Made by a program: the position numbers and the translations under genes. This document shows, in pieces, positions 55,901 through 64,000 of a stretch of DNA of 64,000 nucleotides. Within the stretch, counting starts at the first letter, position 1; every line of letters begins with the position of its first letter. Under the pieces are notes generated by a model that made no database searches, was not told where the DNA came from, and worked only from the letters and a program-made list of their open reading frames with translations. The stretch is from Haemonchus contortus (taxonomy: Eukaryota; Nematoda; Chromadorea; Rhabditida; Trichostrongylidae): the NCBI GenBank assembly GCA_000469685.2, contig LS997564.1:12626091-12690090 (forward strand), read 5' to 3'.

Positions 55901-56543
55901 GGTGCGTACATAAAATGAGCGCCGTTTAAATAAGAGTACTCGGAAGTTTGGAATGAGTATGGAGTAAAATAAGTAATCCAAAACACATGACATGAGCTGG
56001 ATCCCGCTCATGATGTACTTGTGAAGGAATTCATCATGTCTCGTGCTATCGTGGTCTAGACCATTCAGTTTTGGAGGTGATGCGCGAAGGTCAACTTTAA
56101 TATCAAAAAAAGGTAAAGCTTGGCGTCAGCCGGGGGATCTGGTGGCTGAATACATAGATTATCTAGTCGACATTCCAATGACTAAATCTGTTTTGCATAA
56201 TTAGAACATAAATTTTTTTTCAGCCGTGTGTGCTCCAACCATCATGGTCTGATCCGAAAGTACGGTCTCGATATGTGCCGTCGGTGCTTCCGAGAATACG
56301 CAAAAGATATTGGATTCAAAAAGGTAAGCAATGTACTGTAGATATCGTAGTTACCTCGCAGGACCCATTTCCGACAAAAAGTTTTTGTTTGTACGGAAAG
56401 TTTATCCTGCAAGAGCAGAGGATCTCGTCGAAAACGCGTTCGCATGTTCCGTGCACGCGTAGTGGAGAGATCCACACATTTGTTTTTCATTAAAAATTCA
56501 TTTTCCTCATGTCACTTTCTTCTGTTCTTTTCAGCTGGACTAA
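52943..56543 (+). CDS. rps-29: 40S ribosomal protein S29 (uS14), complete, 3 exons
   Basis: Small-subunit protein that binds 18S rRNA near the head of the 40S particle. Exons 52943-53004, 56224-56323 and 56535-56543, all GT-AG, give 56 aa, exactly the family length. The protein starts [20 protein letters not shown] and contains CRVC and CRRC, the four cysteines of its zinc ribbon, around the conserved [12 protein letters not shown] block. It ends GFKKLD. The last exon is only nine bases (two codons and a stop), and intron 1 is 3.2 kb, long for a ribosomal protein gene. An acceptor 11 bp before the ATG suggests spliced-leader addition. AATAAA follows at 56607. Confidence 0.98.
53365..53447. 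repeat. 38-bp inverted duplication, 7-nt loop, one mismatch
   Basis: TTCAACTGACTCATCCACCC and its continuation return as reverse complement after a loop of seven bases. It lies in rps-29 intron 1. Confidence 0.92.
54776..54818 (+). repeat. Two-unit tandem repeat
   Basis: TGGACTAACGGGGTTYGG occurs twice in succession in rps-29 intron 1. Confidence 0.7.
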
Positions 56544-56606
56544 TAATGGCGCCAGTGATGCCTCCACCATTTTTCTCCGTTGTTTTTCTTGTTGGTACTG
56601 AGGAAG

Positions 56607-56612
56607 AATAAA
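56607..56612 (+). terminator. Polyadenylation signal AATAAA of rps-29
   Basis: Canonical AATAAA 64 bp after the rps-29 stop codon. Confidence 0.75.
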
Positions 56613-58305
56613 ATTGTTATGAATATGCATAGTCCGTGTACCAGTCGTTCTGTTTGATACATAAGTTGCTATTATATAAAAGTGCATTCTATTGAGTGTG
56701 GAACATGTTAGATGTTGTCTCCCCTTAAGTTATGGATCCGGTGGAAGCCGGTGATTGCTTGGGTGGAAGACCGCAACAGCTAATATTTCTCACGGGATTA
56801 GATCCAAATAACCGAGAGTCGCATTCAGCTCTCGTGAGCACGTTCGGGTGAGCAATTCAAGCAGTCATTTTTTCCTTCCTGCTCAGCAATCACGGCATTA
56901 TTATGAAACATTTTGAAGTTATGCTTACGTTCAATCGATAATAAATTCCAAATAAAAAATGACTGGTGAGAAGGATGAAGTCGGAATGGTGATACGCAGC
57001 CAGAGCGTACTCAGAGCTAGTGTTTATTGCTGGCTCGTCGTTAATGTTGCTGAACTTCATGTGTTCTGGGAAATACGGTAAAATCGTGACAAACTGAAGC
57101 TTTCGGTTATTGTATAGTAGGCAGGCTACTGGCGTAACTTCTGGAACTGCTTGACGGGGAGGATTGAATTGTTTAAGTTCACCTCAGTTTAGAATATGCA
57201 CTGAATTTGAAAGTATTTCGCGAGTGATGGCCGTCTGTGTGGTTAATTGACGACATTCTGATAGTTGTGACGGTTTGTCGCTCGAGTTATGGTCAAAGCT
57301 GTTGCTTGTTCCGTTCCTTACATGGATGAGTTGTGGTGTCCCTGCTCAGGTCAGATCAGATCTGCGGCAGTGTAGGGTGACAAAAGTTTGGCTGTAAGGG
57401 AAGATCGTAGAAGATGCTGATATCGCCCAAGTAAGGATGTGCAATAAAATGCGTCGCGGTTGAGAAAGAGTGTGAGTCGTGAAACTACCTGCGGTTCAGA
57501 GGTCAGTTAAGGTTATTCATTCGAAAAGGGCAAGATACAACAACTGCAAGGAAAGGTTTTCAAAAAGACCAAATTCATTATGATAACGTGCTGTGCAGTC
57601 TTGTTTTCGAGCTTATCCTGCACATCCTTAAGAGTCCATGGAAACAGCGAATCTGTCGAGTCAGCATATAATGTTGACAATGTGGCAGGCACAGTTAGAA
57701 CCGCAAGTTTTTACGCCTTCCAGCACGAGATAGGAGGGTGCTCCCAAAGAGAAAAGCTGACGATCAGCGCTGCGATCGAAGAGTTCTCCGATGTCAATAA
57801 ATTAGCCCAAATTGGCAGGCAGCGCGGCAGCGCAAGCTACGAGTCTGTGAATAGACCGACAAAAGTATTACATGCATTTGGTTCGGGATTCTCTACATTC
57901 TGAGAAATTCGTTACTTTATTAATACGAATATAACCGTTTTCAAGGACTGTTCGAGTTTGCAATTGCACTTCTCTTCGATTCTTTGTCGGATTGGGGTGG
58001 ATTGGCGAAAGCTCGTTGGTGGTAGTTATCAGCAGATTAGCAATCATGTGGTAGGATTGAAGATGAGAGAGGATGGGTTGCATTCAGCTATCTAAATTTT
58101 GGACGCTTGACCCTGCCCTTTTGAGTAGCAAATAAGGAGAAGCGACAGAATTATGGATACTCATTTTCTCCCTACATTGGAAGAACAGTGAACTTCACTT
58201 AGCTGTGAAATTTTTGGCATTCGATGGATCTGTGCATACTATATAACTTCTGATATCAGAATAAATCATAAATATGAAAAGAGAAAGTTTTTCACCTTTT
58301 GGTAG
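56613..58305. other. Between rps-29 and TRAPPC11
   Basis: This should hold the promoter and first coding exon of TRAPPC11. A 107-codon plus-strand frame at 57580-57903 shows a possible leader-like start but does not resemble the TRAPPC11 N-terminus, so I leave it uncalled. Confidence 0.4.
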
Positions 58306-61300
58306 GAGTTGTTCTTTGCGGCCTTCAAAGCCTCTGTTTTACTGAACAAGTGTTCAGAGTGCGGTCTCAGGATCGACCTCCTCTAAATCTTCGACTGGTA
58401 TCTGCCGAATTGGAACTACCACTGGGTTCTGAAAAATTAACTGGCAGAGGTCATTCGTTCATTATTTCACTTATCTTTTTTGCTACAACAAAGCGCATTT
58501 CTTACAGGTATACTGCGCCGTGATTGGCCTTCGAAATATCTGGATAGAGTCCCGGCATTGATTGTATTATTCCTGGATCTTGACTGGGATCATCCATCAT
58601 GGAGTGAGAAGAAAACGGAAGCAGAAAGCAAATGTGCTAGTCTTCGATCTAGCGCTACACATGGAAGCAGACTAGCGGTAGTACTACTCCAACAAAGTTG
58701 AGTCTTTTTTTTTTGAGGAAGTCGATTAACATTTCTCTAGCCATCCCGATTTATTTCTTTTCTTGAATTGATTCATGCATTTGGCCGTTGAACTTGCTCG
58801 AGAAAGTCGCAACACACTAGTTTCAATTGGTTGAATTCAGCTTATGACGAGTGGAACCTTTTGTAAGTCTCAATCCATGCCTCGCAATTTCAGTACCTTG
58901 TGGTTGGCAAAGGACTCGACTGTTGGTCGACTTCCTTTGGTTTCCTTTTGTTGAAATTGTCAAGTCTGAAAAGGTTTTTTAAATGACGACTATGCGAAAT
59001 AACTCAAGAGCAAGTACCATGTTTTGATTTGCTCATCGCTCAATTATGTAAGAGTGGCCTTATCCCTTCCTGTACCTTGGCAGTCTTTCGATAGATTGAA
59101 AAGTTGTTATGCAAGAACATGATAGTTGAGGTTTCAGGGCCGTTCCGATTCCGAGTGACGACCCATTGGCCACGGAACGTGCTCACGAACTGTGTCAAAT
59201 ATGTCGTCTGACCCCTCGCCAATTGTTTGTTGTACCTATGCTAGGGGATCTCGCTGTGAGTGTTCCTTAACTGATCACTTTTTAACACTTTTGCAGTAGA
59301 CTAGACTTCATGGGTTGCACTGAGTCAAATTCCTATCGTGCAGGGTTATGTTTCGAAGTTGGAGTCTGCATTCCACGAACTAGCACAAGGATTCTATCAG
59401 CAGAAGTTAAAGGTCGGCTTTTCGCATTAGAAAAATTTACTGTTTTTAAGCTCGGAGCAACTTCAGACAATCCGTGCTCGTTCTATCCCTAACAACTCTC
59501 CTGCTCTTGTTGTTCGACAGTTGTTCAAGTTGGCTTTCATTTCCGAGCTGAGGCAGGATACTCATACAGCGTATAGGTTTGTATTGATCATTACATTTTT
59601 CCATCATCTCCATCTGTTGCACGTGATCTTAAATTAAGCATCCTTCGAATTTTACTCTTCCCTTCACTGATTTTACTAGCGCACAGACTTTTCTTCAGCT
59701 GGGCAACTTGCTTAGCGACTCGAAGTCTTGAATGATACTAACATCAACCAATGTTGACAACAACACTACTAGAAGTACATGTCCGTAATCCTCCTTATCT
59801 CGATATATGTAAATCATTAGCAGAAATTCTCAGTTATTGGTGACTGGAAAGGTTTCACGGCAACTGGTACCCGAATAAAAACACTATGTGGTCCCGTAAT
59901 AAGAAACAAACCTTAAGGCTTACTCGTCATAATCTGATAGCAAGAAGTTGAACAAACTCCCTTCCCTTTATGTGGAACTGCGTTGATCGTTTTTTATCAC
60001 TGCATTTAGCACTCATTTTTTGTCAATCTACTATATTGTCCCGTCTCACGAATTAAAGCATATCAAAAGGTCTTGTATCAAAAGGCTGTTTACAATTGGT
60101 TTGAAAGCCGAAACCTTTTATTTCCTTTTCTAAGCTCAATCAGCGATTAACATTCCCTATAATCGTTATCCAATCCAGTCACATCCTATATTACTCACGA
60201 ATTAGCTATGTTCAGTTGTCATCCGGAAAGGTGAAGTGATCTAGCGGCAATTGTGAGCGCTTATCAGTTGTTATTAGACTTTCTCACCATCCTTCCACGA
60301 TTCTGACAAATTCTTGTCGCTCTCTAAGGTGCTTCGAGCTTCCATAACTTACAAAAGGAAGCCGCCGACTCGTGGCTTTTGTCTTCTATAGCTCCATATC
60401 AGCTCTTATCATCTATTATCAGTCCCTGTCGCTCAAAATCTTCAGTTCCGACACCAAGGTTTTGCCGTTAACACGATACATTTTGCGGTTCCAGTGTCTC
60501 CTAGCTTATACGGTCACTTATCGGACCACGTCAGTTATTATTCCCTATAAGTTGTTACCATTCCCTTTTACCGAGCATCGATGATTCCACACATACATAA
60601 CACATCACCCACCAAACTGCCAGTGTTTCATTGTTGTTGGGAGGGCATATCTTTTTGGTGATTCGCACCTAATATGAATCTTGGTCAGTCTCTTTAAGTT
60701 GTTATCAGTTTCTGTTATCAACCATCTAAAGTCCTGTAACAATATTCCAACGTCCAAGGATGGCGATTTATGGACAAAACTTCAGTTCCGGACGTACTCG
60801 AACCCGTACTTGTCCTTTCCGGGGACCGTGCTCTTATCCCTTACACTACCGAGGCCTGTAAGGGATAAGAGCATGGTACACGGAAAGGACAAGTAGGGTT
60901 CGAGTCCCGTCCGACACTGAAGTTTTGTCCGTAAATCGCCATCCTTGTGAGACTTCCGCATCGCGTACTGTGGCAATATAACAGCAGTTAACAAAACATC
61001 AAGTCAATATTCCAACCTTTCATGGGTTCCAATGTTAACGTGAGTGCTGTATCCTGCTATTCCTGCCTTCAACGCTCTTATTTGTTTCTATCAATTGTTA
61101 TCACATGCAAGGACCTATCGTCAGTGTTCCTAACCTGCCGTCTAGTATCTCCTAAATTTGAACGCTAGGCTCAGGGAAAATGATGTAACGACTTACCGGT
61201 CACACGGACACGCACACAAACGCACAAACAAACAAACACACCGATAAACCAACAAACACTTTAGCAACTTCTATGTAATAGGAATCTGACATTTCTATTT

Positions 61301-64000
61301 ATCACTTTTGAGCTCAGTTATCATTCGTAGTAAAACATCATGAAATCAGTTATGCTGTACTAAATTGATCATTCTTCTTTTCTACTTCACTTTTTTTCAA
61401 ATATTATTTTATTGGAGCAACAATGACTTTTTGTTGAGATTGGCGGAAACCGGTTTCTCTCGCTCTCGTTGTTGGTTGGTTTCCCTCTGAAACTTTTCTT
61501 GCTCTTTTTTACACGTTTTATTATTCAGTCTGTTGAAATCATCAAGGAGAGGCTCCAAATCTTATCCATTTTGAAGGAATTCCATTCCATTGATGGATTT
61601 TTAGCCCCGTTAAGACGGTCCCAATGGACGCATAGGGGTAAATAGCGGACTAAAGCAGACCTCTACTGCCATGACATGCAAGCTGCTGAGCGTTTCTATA
61701 ACTCCTGTTTCCTCGCAGACGTTTCCATGCATGAATGTTCAGTGAGATCAAGAGTCCACGGTAGCTATCTGTTCGGTTCTATGAAATTGTATGGTCCTTG
61801 GACCACTGCGCTTAGTGTCGTGCAAAATTTGGTAACCATCTTGGTCTAGCGGCAAGTGAAGACCTCACCGGTCCCATTTGACAAAATCGAAGGGTTGTCA
61901 GATGACGGTTTTTGACATTTGATCTACACGTTGCGCTCCAATTTGCTTTGCCCTTCTCTCAACTCATTAGAAGGATTCTTATTTATGTGAGTTGATAGTA
62001 CGTTAACACCCCCCCCCCGTCTCTACCTAGTCAAATCCATCTGATTTCGTTTTGTTCAGTTTTGGCTGGTGTGTTATGTTCAGAAGTAGATAGACGTTGC
62101 CCTCCGGCCACATTGTCAATTCATTCGTTATTCATATTATGAGACTCATTATGAAGCTGATCATATGTGGCCCTTTCTGTTGTGCGTAGTGCATTTTGGA
62201 CAGGATCCTATGACTTTCAGGTGTTTTCATTAATGTTGCTTGGAATCGAAATGCTCAGTATTTTAAGGAATTATCGACTAGCTTATGAACAATGTAAGGA
62301 CCATATGGAAAGCTGGGATGGCGTTGACATTTTCGAATGGCGTACCGTAGTTGGTATTCTGAATTATAAAGTGGGTTAGACGTTTGGTTTTGATCGCCTT
62401 ACATTACATTCAATTCTTAAATTCATGGATAGAATACCTTATCTTTATAGATTTGTGAGTTGTGTTTCTTGCACAATATGGCTGTCGAAGCGATCAATCA
62501 AATGCGTAGACATCAAGCGATTTTCTTCGCCGGTCCAACCGGCATCTATCCCTCACCGCAATTGGCTAACATCGAGTTGCAACTGTGGAATGCGAAACAG
62601 GTGTGCGACCGCCTTGCCAGTTTGACTTGACGTTTCTCTAAAATTTCTTCTTCTTCTTTCCTTCAGTGCTGGCATTTCGCACAGCTTTTTGAACAAGCTG
62701 TTGTAAATGGTTTAACGGCGTTGGCCACGTTGAATCCAGGAACACATCTTGGCCTAGCAGCATCGCTTTATTCGGCTGTGAACAAAAACATACTGGCACT
62801 AAAAAAGAGTTGGTTATTGTCTTTTCACTCTAGTGGATGACCGTTGCTTAGCCTAAATGTAATGGAATCCAAGTGATACATTAGTTCAGGTAGCCCGATA
62901 ACGAAGCCTTATCCAGTTCCTGATCCAATGGCTAACATTCAAAATACTGTAAGCTGCTTGACTATTATTTACTCTTGTCACACTGCATGTTTTCCTCAAT
63001 GTCTATAAATGTTTAATGCCTGAAAGGTAATCTGCTTGTCATTTGCAGGTATTTTTCGGTCAGCGCCCGTGGAGAATTGGCTATGACAGGCTTGCTCCTC
63101 CCAATGTAGAAGAAGATGCCGTTACTGCCATTCTGGTACGTTGTACATTCTCGCCGATTTTCGAATTACTCCTTGAGCTCTAGTTGAACAGATGTGGATT
63201 CGATTGACTATCGACTGGTGTTATGGGAAATTAGGCCTTATAATTTATCGTTTCAGCATCGATTGGTTGTGAATTACGAAGGAGTCATTTCATTGCTGAA
63301 TGCGGCTATGGTTCAGTTCAAGAAGTACGGTTGTTTCCGTATGTATCGAAAGGGAATAATTGAAGTATGTTGATTTTTTTCTGTATGGTTCCATTTCCTC
63401 GCCTTCTCATCTTGCAAACAGTAGTGAATTCTAAAAATGCATGTCAGTGAGTGGTTGAGGCGGCGTCGTCCTGATGATAGATTTTTGCCATCACTGAGTG
63501 GTTCTCCACTGAATAGATTTCGCGTTTCAGCATCTAGTTCTGCTTGAAAGATTATTTACTTACTATTACTCGTTACTATGGGGTGTAGTAACTTCTCCCC
63601 GAAAATTGCGTCGCGCTCGCCGCACCTGATTGCGCGCAGTAGTGCGCTATTAGGGTGAAGGTTTGGACTCCCATTGGAGGGATACGGTACCGCCGCGGAA
63701 TCATTGCAGCTTTCCGTAGGAATTTTAGGAGAAGTACCGCCATCCGTTACTATGTATTCAACCTTGTTTCGGGGTTTAATCTCAGATATAATTTCAGATA
63801 GGTTTCCATATTCTAGTGCTTTAACATCAATTATGGATTCTGCAGTTTATCCTCGTTATTCATTCTTTTCCATCCTTCCTTTTTTCCCTTTCTTTCAAGG
63901 GTAAATTCGAGATGTTGCATAATATTCCTTCATTTTGCAGAAAGCCAGCGTTTATTACCAGAGTGGCGATTTGGTGCGCGCGTTACAGCTATGGGTAGCT
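58306..64000 (+). CDS. Trafficking protein particle complex subunit 11 (TRAPPC11), partial
   Basis: Subunit of the metazoan TRAPP tethering complex, acting in ER-to-Golgi traffic. Exons: 58306-58449, 58508-58696, 59131-59255, 59344-59412, 59467-59576, 62259-62370, 62451-62600, 62667-62808, 62890-62948, 63049-63135, 63257-63364 and 63941 to beyond the edge; phases agree throughout (about 450 residues). Family blocks appear in the right order: GILRRDWPSKYLDRVPALIV, LFLDLDWDHPSW, ATERAHELC, GYVSKLESAF, LFKLAFISELRQD, ILRNYRLAYEQ, GILNYKICELCF, LTALATLNPGTHLG, PYPVPDPMAN, VFFGQRPWRIGYDRL, AAMVQFKKYGCFRMYR and YYQSGDLVRALQL, the last in the foie-gras region. The first coding exon is not identified. 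The exon at 59131 uses a weak TTGAG acceptor to keep phase; a stronger TTTCAG at 59137 would break it. Confidence 0.94.
60755..60947. repeat. 193-bp palindrome made of two tRNA-headed SINE arms (family 2)
   Basis: Left arm from CAAGGATGGCGATTTATGGA to about 60848 is mirrored by a right arm ending AAATCGCCATCCTTG, with about ten mismatches and small gaps. The right arm, read on plus, contains GGATAAGAGCATGG then GGGTTCGAGTCCCGTCC, a good B-box. It matches the copy at 10884-10990. It lies in a TRAPPC11 intron. Confidence 0.8.
61202..61265 (+). repeat. CA/CAAA-rich simple repeat
   Basis: Low-complexity CACA and CAAA units in a TRAPPC11 intron. Confidence 0.85.

Noticed and set aside
57580..57903. 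107-codon plus-strand frame as the first exon of TRAPPC11
   Set aside because: Residues do not resemble the TRAPPC11 N-terminus, and no donor with the required phase was found.

Overview
The window is nuclear DNA from a nematode, most likely a strongylid (hookworm-type, clade V) parasite. The evidence is four host genes with nematode-like proteins, small exons and GT-AG introns of 50 bp to 5 kb, a probable trans-splice acceptor right before the rps-29 start codon, and many degraded transposons typical of the group. The species assignment is inference. Nothing bacterial, viral or CRISPR-like was seen.

Left edge (1-4300): a broken Penelope-like retroelement (reverse transcriptase plus GIY-YIG endonuclease, with a hammerhead-ribozyme-like hairpin in its 3' tail). 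It is followed by two inverted copies of a TA-flanked, Tc1/mariner-type MITE, one of which splits a dead non-LTR reverse transcriptase. 5869-15147 (minus strand): a complete ten-exon fructose-bisphosphate aldolase gene (365 aa, 8202-15147), and 1.9 kb downstream a second copy of its exons 1-3 only. 15148-33205: about 18 kb of gene-poor DNA with a dead RTE-type fragment, hairpins and two weak exon candidates.

33206-49003 (minus strand): eight exons of a synaptotagmin-family protein covering the C2A and C2B domains; the membrane-anchor exon was not found. 52943-56543 (plus strand): complete three-exon ribosomal protein S29 (56 aa). 58306-64000 (plus strand): twelve phase-consistent exons of TRAPPC11, a vesicle-trafficking subunit, running off the right edge.

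These genes are unrelated in function (glycolysis, membrane trafficking, translation) and show no operon organisation. The unusual content is repeats: tRNA-derived SINE-like copies (one a 193-bp palindrome), several near-perfect short-loop inverted duplications of unrelated sequence, and a foldback element with a 13-bp GC-rich tandem inside an aldolase intron. I found no convincing new biological system. The most informative leads are the ribozyme-like tail, the partial aldolase duplication and the hairpin cluster.
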